Source: Limnohabitans radicicola
GTDB taxonomy: Bacteria > Pseudomonadota > Gammaproteobacteria > Burkholderiales > Burkholderiaceae_C
Assembly (NCBI RefSeq): GCF_014837235.1
Contig: NZ_JACYFT010000001.1
Location: 1,129,688 to 1,193,687, forward strand
Direction: 5' to 3'
DNA: 64,000 bases
Below the pieces are notes generated by a model. That model was given only the letters and a program-made list of their open reading frames with translations. It did not search any database and had not been told where the DNA came from. Position numbers and translations under genes: made by a program. Shown piece after piece: positions 45,224-54,109 of the stretch; within the stretch, counting starts at the first letter, position 1; each line of letters opens with the position of its first letter.

Positions 45224-46596
45224 GCGATCTCCTGAACATCGACAAGGATGTGCGGCTCGATCGCCTCGCGCCTCACCAGCGAAGGCCACAGGCCCAGCAA
45301 CTGGCTGGCCGGTTCGATCCCGTGAAAGCCCCCCATGTAAGGCGGGCCAGAGAGCGCCAGCCATGGGAACAGTCGGCCAAAGCCGTCGGCCACACGTTTG
45401 TCGGGTGTGCGCACCGCCATGCGCAGCCAGATTTCGTTGATGTCGTCTTCGCTGGCAGGCTGGCTCGCGTGCGGTCCCAAAAACACGTTGTGCCCCAAAA
45501 ACTCCACGCACACCTCGTCGTGCGGCATCTGCTTGTCGCGCAACTGCTGCTCGATGTTCTCGGCCACCGCCCGCGCTTTGGTGAGGGCATCGGGCCAGCT
45601 GAAACCGACCACGGCGTGCCCCATCCAACCCTTCTGGTAACCGGCAACCAGTTTGAATTGTTCTGGCGCAGGGTGGCCTTTGGCGCCCACCACCTCCACA
45701 CGGTCCGACCCCGCGTCCAACAGCTCCATCTCCCCCATGTCCAGTACCACATCGGGCGTCACGTAGCGGTGTGGGTTGTGCACCTCGTACAGCAACTGCT
45801 GGCGCACGGTGTGAAAGTGGATGCGCCCGCCCGTGCCCGGCGCTTTGGTGATGAAGAGCCGACCGTCTTCGCTGACCTCGGCCATGGGGTAGCCGATGTG
45901 GGCAAAGTCGGGCATGCGCTGCCAGGCTCCGGCCGAGCCGAAGTTGCCGCCCGCGCCCTGGCCTGAACATTCGAGCAAATGCCCGGCCACGATGCCCTGG
46001 GCCAGCTTGTCGAGTTCATTGGCCTGCCAGTTGAATTCGTGCAGCATGGGCGCCAGAAACAGCGCCGCATCCGCCACGCGTCCGGTGATCACAATGTCCG
46101 CCCCCTGGTCCAAGGCCTGCGCGATCGGGCGTGCGCCCAGGTACACGTTGGCAAACACCAGCTGCTCGCGCACAGTGTCGATGGCTTGGCCGTTGTCCAT
46201 GTGGGCAAGGGCCTCGCCCGACTGCTGCAAAGCATCAATTCGGTCCAGCACGGCGTCACCCGTCACCACGGCGATCTTGGCTTTCCAGCCGCGTTTATTG
46301 AACAGCTGCACCAGCGCATCGCGCGCGCCCTGGGGATTGAGCCCACCCGCATTGAGCACAAAGCGCACGCCGCGCGCAGCAGCCAATGGCCACAGCTCGG
46401 CCAGCATCGGGATCAGGTCTTTGGCATAACCGGTCGCCGGGTCGCGCTGTCGGTCCTTTTGCAGGATCGCCAGGGTCAACTCGGCCAGGTGGTCCGAGCA
46501 GACGTACTGCACATCGCCATGCTCAATGGCCGCACGGATCGGGGCCCAGGCATCGCCATAAAAGCCCAGGCCAGCAGCGATGCGAATGGTTTTCAT
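45220..46596 (-). CDS. AtuA/DUF1446 acyclic terpene utilisation family protein
   Basis: A 458-residue DUF1446 protein. The N terminus 'IRIAAGLGFYGDAWAPIRAAIEHGDVQYVCSDHLAELTLAIL' and 'NAGGLNPQGARDALVQLFNKRGW' are typical. AtuA is needed for citronellol/geraniol catabolism in Pseudomonas, but its reaction is undefined, and relatives occur in other acyl-CoA pathways. The remaining atu genes (geranyl-CoA carboxylase, AtuC/D/E/G) are not adjacent, so terpene use cannot be concluded. It is co-translated with a TetR regulator upstream and the small AtuA-like domain downstream. Confidence 0.88.
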   Translation of the reverse strand: MKTIRIAAGLGFYGDAWAPIRAAIEHGDVQYVCSDHLAELTLAILQKDRQRDPATGYAKDLIPMLAELWPLAAARGVRFVLNAGGLNPQGARDALVQLFNKRGWKAKIAVVTGDAVLDRIDALQQSGEALAHMDNGQAIDTVREQLVFANVYLGARPIAQALDQGADIVITGRVADAALFLAPMLHEFNWQANELDKLAQGIVAGHLLECSGQGAGGNFGSAGAWQRMPDFAHIGYPMAEVSEDGRLFITKAPGTGGRIHFHTVRQQLLYEVHNPHRYVTPDVVLDMGEMELLDAGSDRVEVVGAKGHPAPEQFKLVAGYQKGWMGHAVVGFSWPDALTKARAVAENIEQQLRDKQMPHDEVCVEFLGHNVFLGPHASQPASEDDINEIWLRMAVRTPDKRVADGFGRLFPWLALSGPPYMGGFHGIEPASQLLGLWPSLVRREAIEPHILVDVQEIA

Positions 46597-47246
46597 GGGG
46601 CCTCGCGCATGAAGAAGCGCACCGTGCGATCAGACAGCGCATCGAGGTCCATCGCCCCACGCCCTGTGTGCTGCTTGTACCAGGTGACGGTGAAGTTGAT
46701 GGCCCCCATGATCATGAGGCGCGCCGTTTTCACATCGTCGGCCGCGGCCTTGTCGTGGTCGGAATTGGCACCCAGCAAGCCCAGGCTCAGCATTTCCTGG
46801 AGACAGGCCTGCCAGAGCAGGTCGTAACGGTCCTTCACCGCAATGATGTCCTGCTTGTGTTCGTCGGGCAGGCTGCGCCAGTCGTACAACAACACCGCAA
46901 TGAACTCGCTGCCCTCGTCGTGCAGGATGCCATAGTGCGTGCGCACCATGGCCCGAAAGCGCTCCTGCGGTGTGGTGGCCGCCTTCAGGGCCTCCTCGGT
47001 GCGGTCCAGGCCCTGACGCAGGCCTTCCTCCATCACGGCTTTGAGTATTTCCTGCTTGTTGCTGAAATGGTAGAACGGGCTGCCCGAGCGCATGCCCACG
47101 GCGCCCGCGATGTCACGCACCGTGGTGGCCTCAAAACCTTTTTCGCGGAACAGGCGGGCCGAGGCCCGGATCAGGGCTTGCCTGCGGTTGGCCTCGTCTT
47201 GCCCATCGGCAACGGAACGCTTCACTTGTTTACGGGTTTCTGCCAT
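46593..47246 (-). CDS. TetR-family transcriptional regulator
   Basis: A 217-residue TetR regulator. The helix-turn-helix 'TTVRDIAGAVGMRSGSPFYHFSNKQEILKAVM' lies at ~40-70; the C-terminal ligand domain has a hydrophobic, acyl-CoA-repressor-like character. Its stop overlaps the AtuA-like start, so it is the first gene of that operon. It diverges from the liv/acyl-CoA ligase operon, with an inverted repeat in the shared spacer. Repression of both directions, relieved by an acyl-CoA, is the likely scheme (inference). Confidence 0.9.
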   Translation of the reverse strand: MAETRKQVKRSVADGQDEANRRQALIRASARLFREKGFEATTVRDIAGAVGMRSGSPFYHFSNKQEILKAVMEEGLRQGLDRTEEALKAATTPQERFRAMVRTHYGILHDEGSEFIAVLLYDWRSLPDEHKQDIIAVKDRYDLLWQACLQEMLSLGLLGANSDHDKAAADDVKTARLMIMGAINFTVTWYKQHTGRGAMDLDALSDRTVRFFMREAP

Positions 47247-47297
47247 GGCCTAGGGGTTTCCCCAAATTGCGGCGTGTGGTTCACGGCCTAAGATGAA

Positions 47298-47313
47298 AAG
47301 CAAGTGCTTGTTT
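47298..47313. promoter_or_regulatory. Candidate TetR operator between the divergent operons
   Basis: AAGCAAG-TG-CTTGTTT is a near-perfect dyad (one mismatch) about 50 bases upstream of the TetR start. Sites of the form CAAG-N2-CTTG are typical for TetR-type acyl-CoA-responsive repressors of betaproteobacteria. Its central position would let it control both the TetR-AtuA and liv operons. Confidence 0.45.
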
Positions 47314-47396
47314 GGTCATGATAGTGGATTCGATTTTGCTGTCAATGAACTGACTTCCCTTTGAAATCACCCGCCTCAACAGGCAGGAAGGCAAGG

Positions 47397-48272
47397 ATGC
47401 AGGAGTTGCAAGTCATCTTCAGTGGGGTCGCACAAGGCTGTATCTACGGCTTGATCGCGCTGGGTTTTGTGTTGATCTACAAAGCCACTGAAACCGTGAG
47501 CTTTGCGCAAGGCGAACTCATGATGCTGGGGGCTTTTTGTGGCCTGGCCTGCGTGAACTGGCTGGGCCTGCCGTTCTGGCTGGCCATCCCCTCGTCCATG
47601 CTGGCCATGGCCATCATGGGCTGGCTGATCGAGCGCGCCGTCATCCGGCCGGTACTGGGACAACCGGCCTTCTCGATCGTGATGTTGACCATCGGCATCG
47701 GCTACGTGGCGCGTGGCCTGATCACCATGATCCCCGACATCGGCACCGAAACCCACACCCTGCAGGTGCCCTACAAGGACACGTCCTTCGACCTGGGAGG
47801 GGTGGTCATCGGTGCCACCCAGGTGGTCGTCGTGACGGCCACTGCACTGCTGTCGCTGGTGCTGTACGTCGTGTTCCGCTACTCGCGGGTGGGCATCGCC
47901 ATGCAGGCCTCTTCCCAAAATCAGCTCGCCGCGTACTACATGGGCATCCCGGTGCAAAAGCTCAACGGCTTGGTCTGGGCCTTGGCCGCAGCAGTGGCCG
48001 CCATCGCGGGCTTGCTGCTGGCGCCCATCACTTTTGTACACGCCAACATGGGTTTCATCGGCCTCAAGGCCTTCCCGGCGGCGGTGGTGGGCGGCTTTGG
48101 CAGCCTGCCCGGTGCCATAGTGGGCGGCGTGATCATTGGTGTGGTCGAGGCCCTGTCGGGCTTTTGGTTGCCCGAAGGCTTCAAGGACATTGCGGCCTAC
48201 ATTGTGGTGCTTTTGATGCTGGTGCTCAAGCCCAATGGCTTGTTTGGCGAAAACCTGCGCAAGAAAGTCTGA
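47397..48272 (+). CDS. livH: Branched-chain amino acid-type ABC transporter permease LivH
   Basis: A 291-residue inner-membrane permease of the LivH family, eight predicted helices. ATG 47397 follows AGGAAGGCAAGG; the ORF-track start is 12 residues longer. 'MQELQVIFSGVAQGCIYGLIALGFVLIYKATETVSFAQGELMMLGAF' is the classic opening, and the EAA-like region is 'GGFGSLPGAIVGGVIIGVVEAL'. It leads a six-gene operon, livH-livM-livG-livF-acyl-CoA ligase-binding protein. Because a ligase is embedded, the cargo is probably a carboxylic acid (fatty or aromatic) rather than leucine. Confidence 0.94.
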   Translation: MQELQVIFSGVAQGCIYGLIALGFVLIYKATETVSFAQGELMMLGAFCGLACVNWLGLPFWLAIPSSMLAMAIMGWLIERAVIRPVLGQPAFSIVMLTIGIGYVARGLITMIPDIGTETHTLQVPYKDTSFDLGGVVIGATQVVVVTATALLSLVLYVVFRYSRVGIAMQASSQNQLAAYYMGIPVQKLNGLVWALAAAVAAIAGLLLAPITFVHANMGFIGLKAFPAAVVGGFGSLPGAIVGGVIIGVVEALSGFWLPEGFKDIAAYIVVLLMLVLKPNGLFGENLRKKV

Positions 48273-48275
48273 TCC

Positions 48276-49352
48276 ATGCGCTTCATCTTCAAGACCGACT
48301 ACGACCAGGACATCCGGCTGGCCAAGCACGGCGGCCATGTCTTCTGGTACAGCCTGCTGCTGGCCTTCCTGGTGGCCGCACCCTGGCTGATCGAAGAATA
48401 CTGGCTGGCCCAGCTGACCTTTGTGCTGATTTACAGCGTGGTGGGTTTGGGGCTGATGCTGCTGGCGGGCTTCACCGGACTGTTCTCGATCGGACACGCC
48501 GCCTTTCTGGGTGTGGGGGCCTACACCGAAGCCGTGCTGGCCGCCAGAGGTTGGCCGTTCCCGGTGTCGCTGGCGATGGCAGCCGGTCTGTCGGCCGCCG
48601 TGGGCGCAGTGGTGGGGCTGCCTGCGCTGCGCGTGAAAGGCATCTACCTGGGCATCGCCACACTGTCCTTCGGCTTCATCGTCGAAGAGGGCCTGGCACG
48701 CTGGGAAAGCGTCACGGGCGGTAACGCAGGCATGCACGTCAAAGGCATCCAGATGTTCGGCTGGGAAGCCAACACCAGCGAATCCTTTTACATGGTTTGC
48801 CTGGTGGTCACGGTGCTCAGCACCCTGGCCGTACTCAACTTGCTGCGCAGCTCGACTGGCCGGGCCTTTGTCGCCATCCGCGATTCGGAAATTTCCGCGC
48901 AAAGCATGGGCATCCACCTGGCGCGCTACAAAACGCTGTCGTTCATGATCTCGGCGGCGCTGGCGGGCATGGGCGGTGCGCTCTACGCCCACAAGCTGCA
49001 GTTCATCAGCCCCGACCAGTTCAACATCCTGCAGTCGGTGGACCTCTTGCTGATGGTGGTCATTGGCGGGCTGGGCTCGATCCACGGCGCATTCCTCGGG
49101 GCCATCTTCCTGATCACCATGCCGCAGCTGATTTCGCTGGGTAAAGACTACCTGCCCGCGGCCATCGGTCAGGCCCCAGGCCTGCAAGCGGTGGTTTATG
49201 GCGCGGTGCTGATCGCTTTTGTGATGTTCGAGCCCATGGGGCTGTATGGCCGCTGGCTCAAGGTCCGCACCTGGTTCCAATTGTTCCCGTTCTACCGCAA
49301 GGGCATGTTCAAGCGGCAAAAGAGCTTCCAGAAATCGGACAGGCTGAAATGA
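48276..49352 (+). CDS. livM: Branched-chain amino acid-type ABC transporter permease LivM
   Basis: A 358-residue LivM-type permease with about ten predicted helices. 'LTFVLIYSVVGLGLMLLAGFTGLFSIGHAAFLGVGAYTEAVL' and the EAA loop 'IGGLGSIHGAFLGAIFLITMPQLI' are diagnostic. It begins three bases after the livH stop and overlaps livG (ATGA). The cytoplasmic tail 'RKGMFKRQKSFQKSDRLK' is strongly basic. It forms the membrane channel together with LivH. Confidence 0.94.
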   Translation: MRFIFKTDYDQDIRLAKHGGHVFWYSLLLAFLVAAPWLIEEYWLAQLTFVLIYSVVGLGLMLLAGFTGLFSIGHAAFLGVGAYTEAVLAARGWPFPVSLAMAAGLSAAVGAVVGLPALRVKGIYLGIATLSFGFIVEEGLARWESVTGGNAGMHVKGIQMFGWEANTSESFYMVCLVVTVLSTLAVLNLLRSSTGRAFVAIRDSEISAQSMGIHLARYKTLSFMISAALAGMGGALYAHKLQFISPDQFNILQSVDLLLMVVIGGLGSIHGAFLGAIFLITMPQLISLGKDYLPAAIGQAPGLQAVVYGAVLIAFVMFEPMGLYGRWLKVRTWFQLFPFYRKGMFKRQKSFQKSDRLK

Positions 49353-50164
49353 TGAACGACATCCTGCTTTCTGCACAAAACCTGTCGGTGCGCTTTGGCG
49401 GCGTGCTGGCGGTCAACAACGTGAGCTTCGACGTGCAGCGCGGCGAAGTCTTCACCCTGATCGGCCCCAACGGTGCGGGCAAGACCACGGTGTTCAACCT
49501 GATCAGCCGCATCTACACCCCCACCTCGGGCCAGATCCTGTACGACGGCCAGGTGCTCACCGATGTGCCGCCGCATGCGGTGGCCAACCTGGGCATCGCA
49601 CGCACCTTCCAGAACATCGAACTGTTCGAGCACGCCACCGTGCTGCAGAACCTCTTGATCGGTCGACACACGCACCGCAAAACCAGCCTGTGGAGCGAAA
49701 TGTTCTTCACAGCCAAGACGCGTGCGGCAGAAATCGAAGCGCGTGAAAAGGTCGAGCAGGTGATTGAGTTGCTGGACCTGCAGCACCACCGCGAATCGAT
49801 GGTCGCAGGTCTGCCCTACGGCGTGCGCAAGGTGGTCGAGCTGGCCCGCGCCTTGTGCACCGAACCGAAACTGTTGCTGCTCGACGAACCGTCCTCGGGC
49901 CTGAATGTCGAAGAAACCGAAGACATGGCCTTCTGGATCAGCGACATCAAGAACGTGCTGGGCATCACGGTGCTGATGGTCGAACACGACATGACGCTGG
50001 TCTCCAAAGTATCGGACCGCGTGCTGGCGATGGCCCAGGGCATGGAGCTGGCCACCGGCACACCTGCGCAAGTGCAAAGCGATCCGGGCGTGATCGAGGC
50101 CTACCTCGGCACCGTCGATGACGTGTCGAGCCTGCGCCGTGAAAACGCGAAGGAGTCGGCATGA
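49349..50164 (+). CDS. livG: ABC transporter ATP-binding protein LivG
   Basis: A 271-residue ATPase of the LivG type. Walker A 'IGPNGAGKTTVFNLI' (~38), Q-loop 'IARTFQNIELFEHATVLQN', Walker B 'PKLLLLDEPSSGLNVEE' and switch His 'LMVEHDMTLVS' are present. The signature is the degenerate 'LPYGVRKVVELARAL' in place of LSYGxxRxxE, still within the family range. The long insertion 'TRAAEIEAREKVEQVIELL' is the usual LivG feature. It overlaps livM and livF by four bases on either side. Confidence 0.94.
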   Translation: MMNDILLSAQNLSVRFGGVLAVNNVSFDVQRGEVFTLIGPNGAGKTTVFNLISRIYTPTSGQILYDGQVLTDVPPHAVANLGIARTFQNIELFEHATVLQNLLIGRHTHRKTSLWSEMFFTAKTRAAEIEAREKVEQVIELLDLQHHRESMVAGLPYGVRKVVELARALCTEPKLLLLDEPSSGLNVEETEDMAFWISDIKNVLGITVLMVEHDMTLVSKVSDRVLAMAQGMELATGTPAQVQSDPGVIEAYLGTVDDVSSLRRENAKESA

Positions 50165-50940
50165 CAACAGACGGCATTGTGCTCAAGCTCTCCAATGTGG
50201 AGAGCGCCTACGGCCCCATCAAGGCCATCCGTGGGGTCAGTCTGCAGGTCAAACAAGGCGAGATCGCCACGGTGCTGGGCTCCAACGGCGCGGGCAAGAC
50301 CACCATCCTCAAGACCATCAGCGGCATCATCGATCCGCGCAAAGGCTCCATCGAATTCAAAGGCGAAGACATCACGGCGCGCGACCCTTCGCTGATTGTG
50401 CAGCGCGGCCTGATGCATGTGCCCGAGGGCCGTGAGGTGTTTCCGCTGCTGTCGATCCGGGACAACCTGCTCATGGGCGCCTACACCCGCCAGGACCGCG
50501 ACGGTGTAGCCCGCGACATGGAAGCGGTGTTCAATTACTTCCCCATCCTGCGCGAGCGCTCCGCGCAGGACGCCGGGCTGCTGTCGGGCGGCCAGCAGCA
50601 GATGCTGGCGATCTCGCGCGCGCTGATGGCCAACCCCGACCTCATTTTGCTGGACGAACCCAGCCTGGGCCTGAGCCCGAAGCTGACCAAGGAAATCTTC
50701 GAGATCGTGGTGCGCATCAACCGCGAGCGCGGCACCACCATCTTGCTGGTCGAGCAGAACGCCAACATGGCGCTCAACGCCTCGGATTACGGTTATGTGC
50801 TCGAAAACGGCCGCATCGTGATGGAAGACACCTGTGCCAACCTGCGCGAGAAGGAGGACATCAAAGAGTTCTACCTCGGCATGAAGGAAGAAGGCGTGCG
50901 CGCCGACCGCCGCTGGAAGAAAAAGAAGAACTGGAGATGA
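50161..50940 (+). CDS. livF: ABC transporter ATP-binding protein LivF
   Basis: A 259-residue ATPase of the LivF type. Walker A 'LGSNGAGKTTILKTI', signature 'LSGGQQQMLAISRAL', Walker B 'LILLDEPSLGLSPKL' and switch 'LLVEQNANMAL' are canonical. The C terminus is extended by a lysine/tryptophan-rich tail 'GVRADRRWKKKKNWR', longer than in E. coli LivF, which suggests adaptation to its partners. It pairs with LivG to power the transporter. The acyl-CoA ligase gene begins four bases after its stop. Confidence 0.94.
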   Translation: MTTDGIVLKLSNVESAYGPIKAIRGVSLQVKQGEIATVLGSNGAGKTTILKTISGIIDPRKGSIEFKGEDITARDPSLIVQRGLMHVPEGREVFPLLSIRDNLLMGAYTRQDRDGVARDMEAVFNYFPILRERSAQDAGLLSGGQQQMLAISRALMANPDLILLDEPSLGLSPKLTKEIFEIVVRINRERGTTILLVEQNANMALNASDYGYVLENGRIVMEDTCANLREKEDIKEFYLGMKEEGVRADRRWKKKKNWR

Positions 50941-50944
50941 CCCC

Positions 50945-52804
50945 ATGAGCAATTTGTGGAACCTCTCGGACATCCAGCCTCAAAAAGAGGTGGTGATGGC
51001 GGGCGACACCATCCCGGCCATCTTCTGGAACGCCGTGCGGGCGCGAGGTCCGAACGTGTGGATGCGGCAAAAGGACTTTGGCATCTGGCGCAGCTGGACC
51101 TGGGACCAGACCGCCACGGCGGTGCGCGAGATCGGCAACGGCCTCCTGTCGCTCGGCTTTGCGCCGCACGAGACCGCCTCCATCCTCTCCAACACCAACA
51201 TCGAATGGGTGTTGTGCGACCTGGCCGTTCTCAGCAGTGGCGGCGTGGCCAACGGCATCTACCCCACCGACGCGGCCGCGCAGGTGCAGTTTTTAAGCGA
51301 AGACTCACGGACCACCGTGTTGTTTGTCGAAGACGACGAGCAGCTGGACAAAGCCCTGGAAGTGCGCGCTCAATTGCCCCTGCTCAAGAAGATCGTGGTC
51401 TTCGACATGGAAGGCCTCTTGAACCTCAACGACCCCCAGGTCATCGGCCTGGACGAGCTGCGGGCGCTGGGACGCGCTTACGGCCAGGCCCACCCCCATG
51501 AACTGGACGAACGGGTGGCTGCCTGCCGCCCCGAAGACCTGGCCATCCTGGTCTACACCTCGGGCACCACCGGCAAACCCAAGGGTGCCATGCACAGCCA
51601 CCGGGGCCTGGTGTATTCGGTGCGCGGCTACAACACACTGATCGCCCGGGACGAAACCGACGAGTGCATGTGCTTTTTGCCGCTGTGCCACATCGCCGAA
51701 CGCATGGGCGGCGAGTACTTTTCACTCTACACCGGGGCCAAACTCAACTTCGTCGAAAACCCCGAAACCGTGCCCGAAAACGTGCGCGAGATCGCACCCA
51801 CCGTCTTCACTGCGGTGCCACGCGTGTGGGAAAAGTTCTACTCGGGCGTCATGATCACGCTCAAGGAAGCCAGCGGCCTGCAGCAAGCCGCCTATGCCTG
51901 GGCCATCGGTGTCGGTGAACGCGTGGCCGACAAGGTGCTGGCCAGACAAGTCGTGCCTGCCACGCTCAAGCTGCAATTCCACATCGCCCGCCTCTTGGTG
52001 CTCAACAACGTGCGCAAGCTCATCGGCATCCACCGCTCGCGCTTTCTGGTCACGGGTGCCGCCCCCATCTCGCCCGAGCTGGTGCGCTGGTACCTGGCGC
52101 TGGGCTTGCCCATGCTCGAAGTCTGGGGCATGACCGAAACCTGTGGCGCCGCCACCGGAGTACCTGCCGACCGCATCAAACCGGGCTCGATCGGGCCAGC
52201 GGCCGAATTCAACGAAGTGCGCCTGGATCCGCAAACGGGCGAAATCCTGGTGCGTGGCCCCAATGTGTTCATGGGCTACCTGAACCTGCCCGACAAGACC
52301 GCCGAAGCCATCGACGCGGATGGCTGGCTCCACACGGGCGATGTGGGCAAGGTGGACGAGGAAGGGTTTTTCCGCATCACGGACCGGATGAAAGACATCA
52401 TCATCACGGCAGGCGGCAAGAACATCACGCCCAGTGAACTCGAAAACGAGCTGAAGTTCTCGCCCTATGTGACCGATGCGGTGGTGATTGGTGACCGGCG
52501 GCCCTACCTGGTCGTGATCATCATGATCGACCAGGAAAACGTGGAGAAATTCGCCCAGGATGCCGATGTGCCTTTCAGCAACTACGCCTCTTTGACACGC
52601 GCCCCGCAAGTGCAGGCCCTGATCCAGGCCGAGATCGACCGGGTCAACAAAAAGTTCGCGCGTGTCGAGCAGATCAAGAAGTTCTTCCTGCTCGACACCC
52701 AGTTGACGGCCGAGGACGAGGAATTGACCCCCACCATGAAGCTCAAACGCAAACTGGTGGAAAAGAAGTACAGCGAAAAGATCGACGCGATGTACCGCGA
52801 TTGA
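50945..52804 (+). CDS. Long-chain-type AMP-dependent acyl-CoA ligase
   Basis: A 619-residue AMP-forming ligase of the long-chain acyl-CoA synthetase branch. The P-loop 'LVYTSGTTGKPKGAMHSHRG' (~200), 'GMTETCGAATG' (~395), 'DGWLHTGDVGKVDEEGFFRITDRMKDIIITAGGKNI' (~460-500) and the C-terminal Lys region 'TPTMKLKRKLVEKKYSEKI' are present. It activates a carboxylic acid with ATP and CoA. Its position between ABC importer ATPases and the binding-protein gene suggests that imported acid is trapped as a CoA ester at the membrane. Specificity (fatty, phenylalkanoic or other acid) is not readable. Confidence 0.93.
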   Translation: MSNLWNLSDIQPQKEVVMAGDTIPAIFWNAVRARGPNVWMRQKDFGIWRSWTWDQTATAVREIGNGLLSLGFAPHETASILSNTNIEWVLCDLAVLSSGGVANGIYPTDAAAQVQFLSEDSRTTVLFVEDDEQLDKALEVRAQLPLLKKIVVFDMEGLLNLNDPQVIGLDELRALGRAYGQAHPHELDERVAACRPEDLAILVYTSGTTGKPKGAMHSHRGLVYSVRGYNTLIARDETDECMCFLPLCHIAERMGGEYFSLYTGAKLNFVENPETVPENVREIAPTVFTAVPRVWEKFYSGVMITLKEASGLQQAAYAWAIGVGERVADKVLARQVVPATLKLQFHIARLLVLNNVRKLIGIHRSRFLVTGAAPISPELVRWYLALGLPMLEVWGMTETCGAATGVPADRIKPGSIGPAAEFNEVRLDPQTGEILVRGPNVFMGYLNLPDKTAEAIDADGWLHTGDVGKVDEEGFFRITDRMKDIIITAGGKNITPSELENELKFSPYVTDAVVIGDRRPYLVVIIMIDQENVEKFAQDADVPFSNYASLTRAPQVQALIQAEIDRVNKKFARVEQIKKFFLLDTQLTAEDEELTPTMKLKRKLVEKKYSEKIDAMYRD

Positions 52805-52830
52805 ACTGTTTTTACCCAGGAGACCGCCCC

Positions 52831-53994
52831 ATGAAACTTCAGATCATCACCACACTGGCCGCTCTGGCCGTGAGTGGCGCAGCCCTTGCCCAACAGCAAG
52901 GCGTGAGCAAGACCGAGATCACCATCGGCACCATCCAGGATTTGTCCGGGCCGCTGGCCGGTTACGGCAAGGCGGTGCGCAACGGCATGCTGCTGCGCAT
53001 CGACGAGGCCAACGAGCAAGGCGGCGTCAATGGCCGCAAGCTCAAGCTGATCACCGAAGACTCCGGTTACGACCCCAAGCGTGCCGTGCTGGCCGCGCAA
53101 AAACTGGTCAACCAGGACAAGATCTTCATCATGGCTGGCCACATCGGTACAGCGCAGAACAACGCCGCGATGCCGGTGCAGTTCGAGAAAAAGGTTGTGA
53201 ACTTCCTGCCCGTGACGGCCGCTCGTGAGATGTACGAGCCGCTGAGCAAGTTCAAGTACGCCCTGTTCGCCACCTACTTTGACCAGATGCGTGCCGCCGT
53301 GCCTGCCCTGGTCAAGGAAAAGAAGTCCTCCAAGGTCTGCGCCATCTACCAGGATGACGAATTTGGCCTCGAAGTGCTGCGCGGTGCCGAAGCGGGTCTC
53401 AAAGCCATCAACATGGACTTTGCCGAGAAAACCTCCTACAAACGCGGCGCGACCGACTTCTCTTCGCAGGTGGCGCGCATGAAGTCTGCTGGCTGCGAAA
53501 TGGTGGTGCTGGGCACCATCATCCGCGAGACCGTGGGCACCATTGCCGAAGCCCGCAAGACCGGTTTCAACCCGGTTTTCATTGGCTCCAGCGCAGCCTA
53601 CACCGACCTGATCCACAAACTGGGCGGCAAAGCCATGGACGGCATGTACGCCACCATGACCGTGCCACACCCCTACCTGGACGAAGCCTCCAACCCGATC
53701 CGCTTCTGGGCCAACAAATACAAGACCAAGTTCAACGAAGACCCCACCGTCTTCTCGGTCTATGGCTACGTGATTCTGGACACTTTCATCCAGGCCGCTC
53801 AAAAAACCGGTCCCAACCTGACCAGCGACAGCTTCATCGCCACCATGGACAAGCTGACCGTGCCCTCCGACATCTTCGGCAGCCCCGAAGGCAAGTTCAC
53901 ACCCACCCAGCACCTGGGCTCCAACAAGTCGCGCCTGTCGCAAATCCAGGACGGCAAGTGGAAGATCGTGTCCGACTATTACAAGCTCGATTGA
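52831..53994 (+). CDS. LivJ/K-type ABC transporter substrate-binding protein
   Basis: A 387-residue periplasmic binding protein (type I fold). ATG 52831, preceded by AGGAGA, opens a signal peptide (MKLQIITTLAALAVSGAALAQ). 'EITIGTIQDLSGPLAGYGKAVRNGMLLRIDEANEQGGVNGRKLKLI' is the family opening. Charged residues dominate the C terminus. It is the last gene before a strong terminator. The ligand is presumably the acid used by the ligase, not a branched-chain amino acid; this is inference from gene order. Confidence 0.93.
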   Translation: MKLQIITTLAALAVSGAALAQQQGVSKTEITIGTIQDLSGPLAGYGKAVRNGMLLRIDEANEQGGVNGRKLKLITEDSGYDPKRAVLAAQKLVNQDKIFIMAGHIGTAQNNAAMPVQFEKKVVNFLPVTAAREMYEPLSKFKYALFATYFDQMRAAVPALVKEKKSSKVCAIYQDDEFGLEVLRGAEAGLKAINMDFAEKTSYKRGATDFSSQVARMKSAGCEMVVLGTIIRETVGTIAEARKTGFNPVFIGSSAAYTDLIHKLGGKAMDGMYATMTVPHPYLDEASNPIRFWANKYKTKFNEDPTVFSVYGYVILDTFIQAAQKTGPNLTSDSFIATMDKLTVPSDIFGSPEGKFTPTQHLGSNKSRLSQIQDGKWKIVSDYYKLD

Positions 53995-54011
53995 GCCTGT
54001 CACACGCACTG

Positions 54012-54037
54012 AAAAAACCGCCTTCGGGCGGTTTTTT
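54012..54037 (+). terminator. Rho-independent terminator of the liv operon
   Basis: AAAAAA-CCGCC-TTCG-GGCGG-TTTTTT: a five-base GC stem capped by a stable TTCG tetraloop and followed by six T residues, 18 bases after the binding-protein stop. The A tract on the other side makes it potentially bidirectional. Confidence 0.93.
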
Positions 54038-54067
54038 CATGTCTGCTCACGCCATCCACCGTGCCGT

Positions 54068-54093
54068 CATTTGGTTGCGCACGCAACCAAATG
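54068..54093. promoter_or_regulatory. Perfect palindromic operator upstream of the MarR gene
   Basis: CATTTGGTTGCG-CA-CGCAACCAAATG is a 12-base perfect inverted repeat, 16 bases before the MarR start. MarR dimers bind dyads of about this size, so it is very likely the autoregulatory site that also controls the monooxygenase-fahA genes downstream. Confidence 0.8.
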
Positions 54094-54109
54094 CGGTTAC
54101 GATGGCACC

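Noticed and set aside
44843-45970. Upstream 249 residues of the 375-residue ORF ending at 44843
   Set aside because: Only the last 126 residues resemble a known family; the rest overlaps AtuA out of frame.
47376-49376. A 666-residue minus-strand ORF antisense to livH-livM
   Set aside because: It is His/Gln/Gly-rich with no recognisable domain and mirrors codon positions of the clear liv genes; a high-GC shadow frame.
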